From Candidatus Roseilinea sp. (GTDB lineage Bacteria; Chloroflexota; Anaerolineae; J036; Brachytrichaceae): a stretch of DNA of 64,000 bases. A model generated the notes under the pieces. That model ran no database searches. It was not told the DNA's origin and saw only the letters and a list, made by a program, of their open reading frames with translations. A program made the translations under genes and the position numbers. The stretch spans positions 1,364,001 through 1,428,000 of the forward strand of contig AP024676.1 of the NCBI GenBank assembly GCA_025998955.1, read 5' to 3'. Below, piece by piece: positions 1-8,297 of this stretch. The first letter of the stretch is position 1, and each line of letters opens with the position of its first letter.

Positions 1-963
1 CGCGACCTGGCGGCACTGCCCGGCGAAGACCGCCGCCAGCGCCTCTACGACGCCCTGCGGATCGCCTGGGAAGCTCGCCTGTTATTCGAGCAAGTGCAAT
101 TCGCTGACCCCCAAGACATCAACCGCCGAACGCTGATCGGTATTCGCACCGAATGCGGCGACGACTTCGAGGCAATCTGGCAGGCGCTTGACGCTGGCGA
201 CGCGCCGGACTGGCTCAGGTAAGTCGCCGCCAGTGAATCGCTGAAAGGCGCCGCCGAGGACAACCTGATCCAGCCCGTAGTTGACTTTCTCAACGCCCAT
301 GCGCCCGATGAGATGCGCCGGGTGATCGAAGCGCATCCGCTCTTGCTCACCGACGCTGCCCGCCCCGTGTTCGACGCCGTCGCCGAGCAATACAAGGACG
401 ATGAGCAGGTGCAGGCGCTGATCCAGTTCAAGCGCAACCTGCTGCGTGCGTGCCGTGAGCACGGGGTGAAGGCGACGTTCGCGGCGCTGGAAGAGGCGGC
501 GCAGGCTGCGCCAAAGATTGCCGCGTTTGAAGCGGCTGTCGAGCGCTATACCCGGCTGCGCCAGGCTATGGAAGATAGCGAGAACGACGTGGCAGCCTGC
601 CGGCGAGCGGCGCAGGCGGGCGAGGCGTTGTTCGGCGACGAGTGGAAGGATGTGCCGGGCGTGGATTGGGACGCGCTGCGCGAGGACCTGGCCAGCGTCT
701 ATAACATGCTCGGCAACGCACTGTACGAGGCGGGCGACAAACCGGCGGCGCTCATCGCATTCGAGCGCGCAATCGCTATCCAATCCAGCTTCGCCATGTG
801 GCATCGCAACCGCGCCGGCGCGTTGATCGAGCTGGGCCGGCTGGACGAAGCCGAGGCGGCCATCGCCCGCGCCCGTGAACTGGAGCCGGACGCCCCACGA
901 TTGACCGAGCTGGACGCGCAGTTGGCGGCGGCGCGGGCGCAGGTGGGGAATCCGCGGGAATGA
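1..963 (+). pseudogene. TPR-containing protein gene broken by an in-frame TAA (5' end outside window)
   Basis: Frame 1 is open from the window edge to a TAA at 220-222 (it ends GDAPDWLR). The same frame then continues open through 963. The peptide just after the stop (VAASESLKGAAEDNLIQ) runs smoothly into a helical region with the 'HPLLLTD' type of repeat seen in Chloroflexi CHAT/TPR proteins, and then into about two TPR-like units (DLASVYNMLGNALYEAG and AMWHRNRAGALIELGRL). The two halves therefore read as one gene with a nonsense change. The first ATG after the stop is at 313, which would give a 216-aa protein lacking the first part of the helical unit. An independent downstream gene cannot be excluded. 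The next gene, an EAD-type protein, lies 60 bp away on the same strand, which suggests a shared conflict/signalling role (inference). Confidence 0.55.
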
Positions 964-1022
964 CGTGCTATCACTCACCGCTTTCGAGTCGGTTGCGATA
1001 TCATCCTCGTGAGGGCGCGATC

Positions 1023-2153
1023 ATGAACGATGCACAAAAAACAGTCGCCGGCGCGCTGCTGATCGGCGGCAGCCTGCTCACTGGCAACACTGCGCTGATC
1101 ACCGTTGCCGGCGGCGTGGGCGTGAACTGGACGAGCGAAGGCCTGCAAGGTCTGCGCCGCCAATGGCGAACGCGCAAGCTGGACACGCCCTTGGCCCGCG
1201 CCTACAGCGCAGCTATCCTGGCCGCCGTCGAGTGGCTGCGCAGCGAGTATGTCAAGACCCGCGACAGCCAGTCACCCACGTCGGCGTTCGATCTCGTGGC
1301 CGCCTGCGCCGGCGGCATAGCCAACGCCGAGTTCCCAGCGGGGCAGTTGAGCGCCGATGCGGCGCAGGCGCAGCTTGACCGCGGGCTGGACGATCTCCTG
1401 CACGGCCACGACGCGCGGCAGGCTGAATTTCTGAAGGCACGACTCATGCCGGCCACAGCCATCGCCCTGCGCGACGCGCTGGCCGCCGACCCTGAGGCGT
1501 GGATGCGCTTTCACGGGTGGCTGATCGAGGACCTGCGCGCCGGCCAGGCCGAGATGTCGGGCAAGCTCAGTCGGGCCGCCGAGGTGCTGGCGTGCTTCGC
1601 GGATCCGTCTGTTGCCTTGCAGGCGCTGCGAGACAGCCTTGGCGAGATCGGCGCCGCGACCGGGCGCATTGACGCGCGCACCGAGCGCATCGAGCGCAAG
1701 CAGGACGCGCTGCACGACGACGTGAAGAGGCTGTTGGACAAGCCGGACAAGCCAACGACCAGCGGCCCCATCTTCAACAATCAGGGCATGCAGGTCGGCG
1801 GCGCTGTGCATCAGGCCGGACAGATCAACATCACGAACGCCGGCGGCGGGCCAGCGGGCGCATCGCAATCGGCAGGCGCATCCAGCTCAGCGGCATTGGA
1901 CAAGCCGGCCTTGCGCGACTGGCTGGTGCGCCATTTCAGCCGCGCCGACCTCGAACTGCTGTGCGCCGACGTGCAGGCGCAGTTAGCGCGCCAGGGCTAT
2001 GCCGAGCCGGTCAGCCTGGAGATCGTCGGCGGCGACGGGCTGGCGCAGCAATGCCAGCGCCTGATCGAATACCTCGACCGGCGCGGGCATCTCGATGTGC
2101 TGGTGCGCGTTGCGCGCAGCAAGCGGCCCGGCGCGCCCTTTTCGGACGGATAA
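1023..2153 (+). CDS. Protein with C-terminal effector-associated (EAD-like, death-fold-type) domain
   Basis: This 376-aa protein begins MNDAQKTVAGALL. An upstream in-frame ATG at 960 overlaps the preceding gene and adds a non-conserved-looking leader, so 1023 is preferred. Residues about 7-35 are Gly/Ala-rich and hydrophobic. A helical middle follows, then a low-complexity linker with PIFNNQGMQVGGAVHQAG, a motif type that often joins effector and adaptor modules in Chloroflexi and cyanobacteria. The last 80 residues (from LRDWLVRHFSRADLELLC to YLDRRGHLDVLVRVARSKRP) match the pattern of effector-associated domains that recruit CHAT, trypsin or STAND effectors. No catalytic domain is visible, so it is more likely an adaptor or scaffold than an enzyme. 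The EAD call is by pattern, not alignment. Confidence 0.6.
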   Translation: MNDAQKTVAGALLIGGSLLTGNTALITVAGGVGVNWTSEGLQGLRRQWRTRKLDTPLARAYSAAILAAVEWLRSEYVKTRDSQSPTSAFDLVAACAGGIANAEFPAGQLSADAAQAQLDRGLDDLLHGHDARQAEFLKARLMPATAIALRDALAADPEAWMRFHGWLIEDLRAGQAEMSGKLSRAAEVLACFADPSVALQALRDSLGEIGAATGRIDARTERIERKQDALHDDVKRLLDKPDKPTTSGPIFNNQGMQVGGAVHQAGQINITNAGGGPAGASQSAGASSSAALDKPALRDWLVRHFSRADLELLCADVQAQLARQGYAEPVSLEIVGGDGLAQQCQRLIEYLDRRGHLDVLVRVARSKRPGAPFSDG

Positions 2154-2163
2154 CCAGTGATGT

Positions 2164-2260
2164 GTAGGGGCAACCCTGTGTGGTCGCCCGCTGCGCTCTG
2201 GATTGCCGCATTCGCGGGAATGACGGACGAAATCAGGAGGGCAAGCAGGCCTGCCCCTAC
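2164..2260. repeat. REP-like element with 9-bp terminal inverted repeats
   Basis: The ends GTAGGGGCA (2164-2172) and TGCCCCTAC (2252-2260) are exact inverted repeats. The interior holds the sequence behind the widespread translated motif 'WIPAFAGMT' (here LWIAAFAGMTDE, about 2199-2231), a known dispersed stem-loop signature in many bacteria. It fills the gap between the convergent EAD gene and the aldo/keto reductase gene. Confidence 0.6.
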
Positions 2261-2268
2261 GGATGACA

Positions 2269-3282
2269 TTACACCCGAAACGGGTGCGGCCCGAAGTCGG
2301 CTTCGTAATATGGCGCGACCATGCCGCCCTTCGGCACAATCGCGTCCACCCTGGCGCGATCGTCGTCGGTGATCTTCACGTCGAGCGCCTTGAGGTTGTC
2401 CTCGAGCTGTTCCATCGTGCGCGGGCCGATGATGGGCGACGTGACGCCGGGCTGGCCGGCGCACCACGCCAGCGCGAATTGCGAGAGCGTGCAGCCACCG
2501 CGCTCCTGCACGTAGGCCTTGTAAACATCCACAGCGGCAAGCGATGCCTCGTTCCAGCGCCGGAACAGGATCGGGTTGTCCTTGTAGTCGAAGAAGCGCG
2601 TGCCTTCCGGCGGCGGCGCGTTGCGGTCGTACTTGCCGGTGAGCAGGCCACCGGCCAGCGGCGACCATGGGATCAGGCCAAAGCCATAGGTCTGCGCAAA
2701 GGGGATCAGCTCGCGCTCGATGCGCCGGTCGAGCAGGTTATAGGGCGGTTGCTCGCACACGAAGCGGTTCAGCCCCAGCTCGCGCGCGACCATCAGCGAC
2801 TCCATCAATTGCCACGCGGCGAAGGTGCTCGTGCCGATATAGCGCACCTTTCCGGCGCGGATCAGGTCGTCGAGCGCGCGCAGCGTCTCGTCAATCGGGA
2901 TGGATGACTGCGGCCGGTGAATCTGGTACAAGTCAATCCAGTCGGTCTGCAGCCGGCGCAGGCTGGCCTCGCACTGCTGGATGATGTGCCGGCGGCTGTT
3001 GCCGCTCATGTTCGGGTCGTCGTCGGCCATCACGCCGTGCACCTTGGTGGCCAGCACGACGCGATCGCGTTTGCCGTTGCGCTTGAGCGCCTCGCCGACG
3101 ACTTCCTCGCTGCGACCACGGGTATACACGTTGGCCGTGTCGAGGAAGTTGATGCCGGCATCAATTGCGCGGTCAATAATGGCGTAAGCATCTTCGGGCG
3201 AGGTCTTGCCGCCGAACATCATGCAGCCCAGGCACAAGACGCTCACTTTTACACCGGTTCGTCCGAGAGGGCGGTAGTCCAT
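2269..3282 (-). CDS. Aldo/keto reductase
   Basis: This 337-aa protein belongs to the NADPH-dependent aldo/keto reductase superfamily (YajO/YghZ-like branch, potassium-channel beta-subunit type). It starts MDYRPLGRTGVKVSVLCLG, the usual N-terminal strand motif, followed by the catalytic region DTANVYTRGRSEEVVGEAL (Asp and Tyr of the tetrad), the Lys segment LATKVHG, and IHRPQ with the His. The C-terminal cofactor motif SPIIGPRTMEQLEDNL is also present. It probably reduces aldehydes or ketones in the cytoplasm; the substrate cannot be inferred. The gene lies directly downstream of the GGTGTCG microsatellite and the solute-binding protein gene on the same strand, so its upstream region is made of repeat DNA. 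Length is normal for the family. Confidence 0.92.
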   Translation of the reverse strand: MDYRPLGRTGVKVSVLCLGCMMFGGKTSPEDAYAIIDRAIDAGINFLDTANVYTRGRSEEVVGEALKRNGKRDRVVLATKVHGVMADDDPNMSGNSRRHIIQQCEASLRRLQTDWIDLYQIHRPQSSIPIDETLRALDDLIRAGKVRYIGTSTFAAWQLMESLMVARELGLNRFVCEQPPYNLLDRRIERELIPFAQTYGFGLIPWSPLAGGLLTGKYDRNAPPPEGTRFFDYKDNPILFRRWNEASLAAVDVYKAYVQERGGCTLSQFALAWCAGQPGVTSPIIGPRTMEQLEDNLKALDVKITDDDRARVDAIVPKGGMVAPYYEADFGPHPFRV

Positions 3283-4198
3283 CGGGGTGGTCTCCTAAAT
3301 TGTTGGTGTCGGTTGGTGTCGGTGGTGTCGGTTGGTGTCGGTGGTGTCGGTGGTGTCGGTGGTGTCGGTTGGTGTCGGTGGTTTCATTCGTAGCGGCGAG
3401 GGCGAGCCAATGCCGGGCGATGCGCGCAAGGGTGCCGTCGGCAGCCATCTGCGCGAGGACACGGTCGAGTTCGCTTGCCAACCGCGCATCCGCGCGTGGG
3501 ACGGCGATTACATACTCGGCCGGCCGTAGACGGAGGCAGCGCACTGTAGGCACGTCGCTTTGGCCGGCGATCGGTGCGCAGCCCGTTTGGATAGCCATTT
3601 GGCCGCTCACGACAGCTACCTCACAACTGCCTATGCGAATTTCAGCGAGAGCATCCTTTTCATCGGCAACCGGGCGGCGCGTCATTCCCGGCGTGCGGCG
3701 CTCCAGCCAGCGCGCGGCGCGGTCGGCTTCGCTTCCCAGCGCCGCGACGACGCACCGCCCGCGCAGATCGTCCGGGCGATCCAGCCTCAGCGTCGAAAGC
3801 GCCACCGCGCGCAACCCGGCGTCGAAATACGGGCGGCTATAGCGAAAATCGGCCGTCCGCGCCGAATCCGCTACCAGCGCCGACATCGCCACATCGGCAT
3901 GGCCGGCGATCAGCGCATCGTAGAGGCCATCGTAGCCCACCGGCACGGCCTCCACGCGCAACCCCAGCCGGCGCGCAATCTCACGCGCAACGTCGGCATC
4001 GAGCCCTTGCCAGCCGTTCGGCCCATAGAACGAAAACGGTCGCACACCGGGATCAATGCCTATGCGCAATATGCCTCGCTCACGCATCGCCCACCAGCGC
4101 CGCTCGGCTTCTACAACCGGGCGCAGCGTGAGAAAGGCGACGACGATCACCGCCAACGCCACAAGAAGCGCCGGCACAATGCGCTGCAGGGTCTTCAA
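3173..4198 (-). CDS. Amino-acid-type ABC transporter substrate-binding protein with repeat-extended C-terminus
   Basis: This family-3 solute-binding protein (SBP_bac_3 fold) has one N-terminal membrane segment (residues about 8-25, ALLVALAVIVVAFLTL), then the hallmark GILRIGIDPGVRPFSFYG and the WQGLDADVAREIARRLGL segment. The domain ends near HWLALAATNE. About 35 residues encoded by the GGTGTCG array follow (TDTNRHHRHHRHHRHQPTP...), and then about 40 residues read out of frame through the start of the aldo/keto reductase gene, so the mature C-terminus is probably accidental. The start chosen is a TTG at 4198 that overlaps the TGA of the L,D-transpeptidase (TTGA). An ATG at 4231 would overlap that gene by 37 bp. 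No permease or ATPase partner is adjacent. Confidence 0.75.
   Translation of the reverse strand: MKTLQRIVPALLVALAVIVVAFLTLRPVVEAERRWWAMRERGILRIGIDPGVRPFSFYGPNGWQGLDADVAREIARRLGLRVEAVPVGYDGLYDALIAGHADVAMSALVADSARTADFRYSRPYFDAGLRAVALSTLRLDRPDDLRGRCVVAALGSEADRAARWLERRTPGMTRRPVADEKDALAEIRIGSCEVAVVSGQMAIQTGCAPIAGQSDVPTVRCLRLRPAEYVIAVPRADARLASELDRVLAQMAADGTLARIARHWLALAATNETTDTNRHHRHHRHHRHQPTPPTPTDTNNLGDHPDGLPPSRTNRCKSERLVPGLHDVRRQDLARRCLRHY
3301..3386. repeat. GGTGTCGGT microsatellite (9-10 bp unit)
   Basis: About nine units of GGTGTCGGT or GGTGTCGGTT lie head to tail on the + strand. On the - strand the array falls inside the 3' end of the solute-binding protein reading frame and is translated as Thr/Asp/Asn/Arg/His/Pro-rich sequence. 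Related GGTGTCG/CGACACC clusters occur at 9716-9823 and about 33501-33535. Confidence 0.9.
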
Positions 4199-4908
4199 CG
4201 CACCACCACGACCGTGCCCCGCGGCGCCCACTCATACAACCAGGCCGCCTTGCCGGTGGGGATGTTGACGCAGCCATGGCTCATCGGCCGGCCGAAGTTG
4301 TTGTGCCAGTATGTGCCGTGCATCGCATAGCTGCCCTTGAAATACATCACGTAGGGCACGTCCGGCAGGTCGTAGTCCCGGCCGCGCATGCGCTGCGCAT
4401 CGAGCTTGCGGTAAATGCGGAAGACGCCGCGGATGGTCGGCGTATCCTGCGCGCCGGTCGAGACCAGCGTGGTCATCACCATGCGACCGTCCTCCCAGGC
4501 AATCAACCGTTGCTCGTCCAGGATGATTTCGATCCACTTGCCCCGGCGCATCGGGACGGATTCGACGTCGTATATCGCCGCGGCCGGCGCATCTTGCGGC
4601 AAAGACGCTACGACCACGGGCTGAGCACCGACGGGCTGCGCCGGCGCTTGCACTGCGCCCGCCGCGCGCGACGATGGGACGGCGGGAACTGCCGGCACAG
4701 AGGCAAAGCGCTGCACCGCAGCGGCCGGTTGAGCAGCCGTCTCCGCTGCAGCTGCCTGCGGCTTCGGCTGCGCGATCTCGCGAGCCGGGGACCGGGATGC
4801 GGGCTGCGCTTGGCGCTCCGCCGAGACGACCAGCGGGACGGCTGCCAGCAGCAGCGCCATCATCATGCATAGCACGATCAACCGCAGCAGCCTCTTGAGG
4901 AAGTCCAT
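4195..4908 (-). CDS. L,D-transpeptidase (YkuD/ErfK family)
   Basis: This 237-aa protein forms 3-3 peptidoglycan cross-links or anchors proteins to peptidoglycan. It has an N-terminal membrane segment or signal anchor (residues about 8-28), an Ala/Pro/Gln-rich linker to about residue 115, and a YkuD domain from KWIEIILDEQRLIAWEDG onward. The catalytic motif MHGTYWHNNFGRPMSHGCVN, near residue 200, carries the conserved His and the nucleophilic Cys in SHGC. It is co-oriented with the amidase and GNAT genes upstream, and its stop overlaps the TTG start of the binding-protein gene. A -10-like TACAAT lies 16 nt before the ATG, so it may have its own promoter. Confidence 0.93.
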   Translation of the reverse strand: MDFLKRLLRLIVLCMMMALLLAAVPLVVSAERQAQPASRSPAREIAQPKPQAAAAETAAQPAAAVQRFASVPAVPAVPSSRAAGAVQAPAQPVGAQPVVVASLPQDAPAAAIYDVESVPMRRGKWIEIILDEQRLIAWEDGRMVMTTLVSTGAQDTPTIRGVFRIYRKLDAQRMRGRDYDLPDVPYVMYFKGSYAMHGTYWHNNFGRPMSHGCVNIPTGKAAWLYEWAPRGTVVVVR

Positions 4909-4978
4909 CGCCGACTCTCGGAGAATTGTAGATCAAACCTCGCAAATACACCTTTTCGCGTGCCCGACCCGTATTCCC

Positions 4979-5863
4979 TCACGGCACCTCGCCACGCAGG
5001 AAGCACAACAACCCTTCGGTGATGCCCTGTGCCACCACCGCTGGCCGGCCTTCCAGCAACGCCCGGTCGAGATACATGAAGCCGGTCTCGATGATCGCTG
5101 CCGGCGTCTCGGGCGCGATTTCGTCGAAGGCGTGATATTCCGTCATATCGCGCGTGACGGTATTGGCGTGAAAGCGCAGGCCGGTGCGCGCCTTGTAGCG
5201 CGATGTCAAACAGGCGACCAGGCGATCCTCGGCCTCCGGCGCCCGGCTGTGCACGGCGCGCGCCACCTTGAAGCCGGTAGCCAGATTGTTGATGCGCGCG
5301 CACGAATCGGCGTGGATGCTGAGCAGAACGCGTGCCCGGTAGCCACGCAACCGGGGATCGAATTCGTCGAGCACGTCCACGATATAGCCTTCAGCGCGTA
5401 ACACCTCGGCTACGCGCGTCGCGTGCGTGAAATTCAGCGCCGCCTCGGTCAATCCATCATCGCACACGGCGCCGCTATCGTGACCGCGATGGCCACTGAC
5501 GATGCCGATGCGAATGGCATCCGTCGTCGCGATCGCCGCGGCGCGCGTCGCTTCGCGCTGCGCTGCGTCGGCCGTGGCCTGTGCCTGCGCCGCCGACGAC
5601 AGCCAGCGCGGCACGTTCTGCAGCGCAACGATCACTGCGCCGGCAACCGCCAGCGCCAACGCCAACCCGGCGAACCAGCGCCGGGCCAGGCGCGGAAGGA
5701 CAACGGCTGCTTCGAGCGACGGGGACACATCGGGAGTAACCGCTGCGGCCACCTTTTGCGATTGCGCGCGCGACCGCCGTTTGCCGGCGGCCTGAGCGCG
5801 GCGGATATTGCTGCGTTGCACGCGCTGATCTTTGGCATGCTTGCGCGTCGAAGCGCGTTTCAT
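4979..5863 (-). CDS. N-acetylmuramoyl-L-alanine amidase (Amidase_3), membrane-anchored
   Basis: This 294-aa zinc hydrolase cleaves the lactyl-Ala bond of peptidoglycan. Residues 1-40 are very Lys/Arg-rich and probably cytoplasmic. A membrane segment spans about 63-82, and the catalytic domain begins near residue 117. Zinc ligands and the catalytic Glu of Amidase_3 are visible: H125 in GHRGHDSG, E140 in GLTEAAL, H184 in SIHADS, and E259 in AAIIETGF. The start overlaps the stop of the GNAT gene (ATGA, 5860-5863), which indicates translational coupling. With the L,D-transpeptidase it forms a cell-wall remodelling pair. The unusually basic N-terminus could bind nucleic acid or membrane; this is speculation. 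Confidence 0.88.
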   Translation of the reverse strand: MKRASTRKHAKDQRVQRSNIRRAQAAGKRRSRAQSQKVAAAVTPDVSPSLEAAVVLPRLARRWFAGLALALAVAGAVIVALQNVPRWLSSAAQAQATADAAQREATRAAAIATTDAIRIGIVSGHRGHDSGAVCDDGLTEAALNFTHATRVAEVLRAEGYIVDVLDEFDPRLRGYRARVLLSIHADSCARINNLATGFKVARAVHSRAPEAEDRLVACLTSRYKARTGLRFHANTVTRDMTEYHAFDEIAPETPAAIIETGFMYLDRALLEGRPAVVAQGITEGLLCFLRGEVP

Positions 5864-6699
5864 GAGATCCCTCCACCCGCTTCAGACACGAGGACCTTGC
5901 GCATGACCGGCAGTTTCTCACTCACCGGCGCGAATCCCAACCGGCGATACAGCTGCTGCGCCGTGCGATTGCTGGCCTGGGTGTTCAGCGAGACGACCTG
6001 CGCACCGGCTTGTGCCAGCCGGGCGACGATATCCAGCAACAATCCCGCACCGATCCCTCGGCGGCGCAACGCCGGATGGACGGCCAGCCGTACGACATGA
6101 CCGCTGTCTTCGTGCAAGATCGCGCACGCATAGCCGACCAGTTCTCCGGCATGCCATACCGCCGTGGCGGCGAATGCCCGCTCGACTGCCCGTCGCATCA
6201 GCGCCGGCGGATAGCGCCACGGCTCATCGAAGGCACGCGCATCCAGCGCACACAGTGCATCGAGATCGGCGACGCGTGCCGGGCGCACCTGCAGGCCGGC
6301 CAGGAACAAGGATGCATCCTGCGCGCGCTGTGGTTCGATCTCGAAGGTGAGTAACCGCTCGGCGACGCGATAACCCAGGTCGCGCAGATAGGGCTTGATC
6401 CAATCAGACGAATGAACGATGCACCAGACCTCGCGCACTCCATGGGATGCCAGTCGCGCTTCGGCTGCGTGGAACACGGCTGCCAGGCGCGCTGCCGGTG
6501 AGGCGCCATCGGCGACCGCACACCAACGCAGCCACGCGGTAGCGGCGCGCGTCACATCGAGCGCGTCGGTTTCAGCCAGATCGAGCGGTGTGAGCAAGAG
6601 CGCAGCATCACCATCGTCGAACGACCACATATTGCTGTCTGCCCACTCGCTCAGGCGCCACCAGTCGAGGCGGTCGAGGATACGCCGCGCGTGCTGCAA
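5860..6699 (-). CDS. GNAT-family N-acetyltransferase
   Basis: The C-terminal half is a complete GNAT domain (acetyl-CoA-dependent acyl transfer). It has the acetyl-CoA pyrophosphate loop VRLAVHPALRRRGIGAGLL followed by SLNTQASNRTAQQLYRRLGF, the usual motif B and beta-6 region. The N-terminal half looks like a second, degenerate GNAT fold (TAWLRWCAVADG..., HGVREVWCIVHSSDW), so a tandem arrangement is likely. The frame is open much further upstream into the neighbouring gene, but that part has shadow-like composition. A TTG at 6699 leaves 40 bp from the previous stop, and an ATG at 6630 is the alternative. The stop overlaps the amidase start. RimI-like protein acetylation is possible; the substrate is unknown. 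Confidence 0.75.
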   Translation of the reverse strand: MQHARRILDRLDWWRLSEWADSNMWSFDDGDAALLLTPLDLAETDALDVTRAATAWLRWCAVADGASPAARLAAVFHAAEARLASHGVREVWCIVHSSDWIKPYLRDLGYRVAERLLTFEIEPQRAQDASLFLAGLQVRPARVADLDALCALDARAFDEPWRYPPALMRRAVERAFAATAVWHAGELVGYACAILHEDSGHVVRLAVHPALRRRGIGAGLLLDIVARLAQAGAQVVSLNTQASNRTAQQLYRRLGFAPVSEKLPVMRKVLVSEAGGGIS

Positions 6700-6739
6700 A
6701 CGAGAGAGCCACCCGCTGCGCGCAGTCGCTGCGCCGGTG

Positions 6740-7972
6740 TCACGGCTTCTTGTAGACGCGGAATTCCAGTTCCGCTCGCTGGAAGTAGCCATCCGGATCG
6801 CCGTCGAGCGGCAGCAGTTGCAGGTTGCGCACTTCGACCTCGACGCGCAACGTCGAGGTGACAATCTCGAAGATGCCCGGTGCCGCCTGCACCAGCTCGC
6901 CGCGCGCCGCCAGCTTGCTGCGCATGACGTTGTTGCGATAGGCGTAGGGAGTGAGCATCACCTTGGTGGTGCTCTGGAAGTCGTTCTTGTCGAACGTCCA
7001 GATGGCCAGCGCCGTCACCCGCGAGGGCGATGTCAAGCTGACGCGATCGGCGACCGAAGCGCCGCACTCGCCGATCAACTCACCGCTGGTCGCGCTGATC
7101 GGGAAGTCCTCGTCGAAGTTCTCGTTGCCGTGCTCATAGACGGCGGGGAAGGTGTCGATGAGCGATTCGCCGGGCAAGGGCGAACTAACGCGCACGGGCG
7201 ATGGCGAATAGAGCGCCGGGATGACGCCGGGCTCGGTGGGCGCAGCGGCAGCGGCTTGTGCAGCCGGCGCCTCTACGGCAACCTGCCCATCGCCGACGTT
7301 GACGTTAACCACAGCCGCCGGACGCGGCTCGCCCACGCCGGCTACGCGCGGCTCAGGCCCCGGCGCAGCGACGGGCACAGGCGCGGGCTTGAGCAAATTC
7401 GCGACGAGCAGCAGCAAGCCGGTCAACAAGGCGATCCATAACAGCAGCAGCAATGCGCCAAACAACATCACATTCCGGCGCGCGTCTATCACCGACTGGG
7501 CGATGACCGGCGGTTGATCTTTCACCTGCTCTAGGCGTTCGGCCAGCAGGGTGAGGCTGTTCTGATCGGCCAACGTAAACCATCCTTGATCGGGATTGGC
7601 ACCTTCGCGGGCGTTTTCGTTGCGGGCGGCCTGTTCGGCGCTGCGGGCCATGGCCAACGCCTCGATCGGCGTGGCATCGCCGGTCGTCACGCCGAGGGCC
7701 TGCTGGGCTTGGGTCAAGGCGGCATCGGGCTGGCCGACCTGCACGCCCTGGGCATAGCGCGCAGCTACGCGGGCGACATATACGTCACGGTAGTCGGGCC
7801 GATCGCCGGCAGGGTCGAAGCGCAGAAAGCGTGGCGGGGCATCGCGCAGGATGATGTTGGCCGGCACCCAGGCATAGACCAGATAGGCAGCGAAGGCGAC
7901 GCCGATGAGAAAACCGACAACCACCGCGACGGTGACGATGAACCAGCGATTGAAGCCCGAAGCGTCGCTCAT
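6740..7972 (-). CDS. Two-TM membrane protein of unknown function
   Basis: About 410 aa from the ATG at 7972 (MSDASGFNRWF); an ATG at 8008 would add 12 residues overlapping the metY promoter region. It has a membrane segment at about residues 9-32 (FIVTVAVVVGFLIGVAFAAYLVYAWV), an external helical region, and a second strong membrane segment at about 180-205 (VMLFGALLLLLWIALLTGLLLL). A Pro/Ala/Val linker follows, then a soluble C-terminal beta-rich domain beginning about residue 265 (SSPLPGESLIDTFPAVYEHG). The C-terminal domain has strand-like alternation and may be a jelly-roll or carbohydrate-binding-like fold (inference). No family is recognised. It is transcribed divergently from the riboswitch-controlled met genes. 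Confidence 0.7.
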   Translation of the reverse strand: MSDASGFNRWFIVTVAVVVGFLIGVAFAAYLVYAWVPANIILRDAPPRFLRFDPAGDRPDYRDVYVARVAARYAQGVQVGQPDAALTQAQQALGVTTGDATPIEALAMARSAEQAARNENAREGANPDQGWFTLADQNSLTLLAERLEQVKDQPPVIAQSVIDARRNVMLFGALLLLLWIALLTGLLLLVANLLKPAPVPVAAPGPEPRVAGVGEPRPAAVVNVNVGDGQVAVEAPAAQAAAAAPTEPGVIPALYSPSPVRVSSPLPGESLIDTFPAVYEHGNENFDEDFPISATSGELIGECGASVADRVSLTSPSRVTALAIWTFDKNDFQSTTKVMLTPYAYRNNVMRSKLAARGELVQAAPGIFEIVTSTLRVEVEVRNLQLLPLDGDPDGYFQRAELEFRVYKKP

Positions 7973-8001
7973 AACATGCGATTCTACTTGCGAATTGGGG
8001 C

Positions 8002-8030
8002 TTGACAAGAACTTCGCAGATCGCTATTCT
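8002..8030 (+). promoter_or_regulatory. Sigma-70-type promoter of the methionine locus
   Basis: TTGACA at 8002-8007 and TATTCT at 8025-8030 are separated by 17 bp. They lie about 40 bp upstream of the SAM-I riboswitch, which is the expected geometry for a riboswitch leader. Confidence 0.8.
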
Positions 8031-8069
8031 TTGCAGCCGTTTAGAAAAGTCGAATACTGCCCGATCGCG

Positions 8070-8231
<162 letters not shown>

Positions 8232-8252
8232 GGCGGCAACTCAGATTGCTCA

Positions 8253-8292
8253 CGCCCTCTTGTCTCGTTGCGCAAGAGGGCGATTCGCTTTT
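8253..8292 (+). terminator. Intrinsic terminator of the SAM riboswitch expression platform
   Basis: CGCCCTCTTG (8253-8262) pairs perfectly with CAAGAGGGCG (8273-8282) over 10 bp and is followed by ATTCGCTTTT. It sits 21 nt after the aptamer and 100 nt before metY. Confidence 0.8.
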
Positions 8293-8297
8293 CCATG

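Noticed and set aside
82-978. Long open frame on the - strand, 298 codons
   Set aside because: It is the antisense shadow of the TPR gene in high-GC DNA. The sense frame shows recognisable repeats; the antisense protein is arginine/leucine-rich without domain features.
3290-3400. Metal-binding His-rich tail of the solute-binding protein
   Set aside because: The HHRHHRHH stretch is the mechanical translation of the GGTGTCG microsatellite, so it is not evidence for metal transport.
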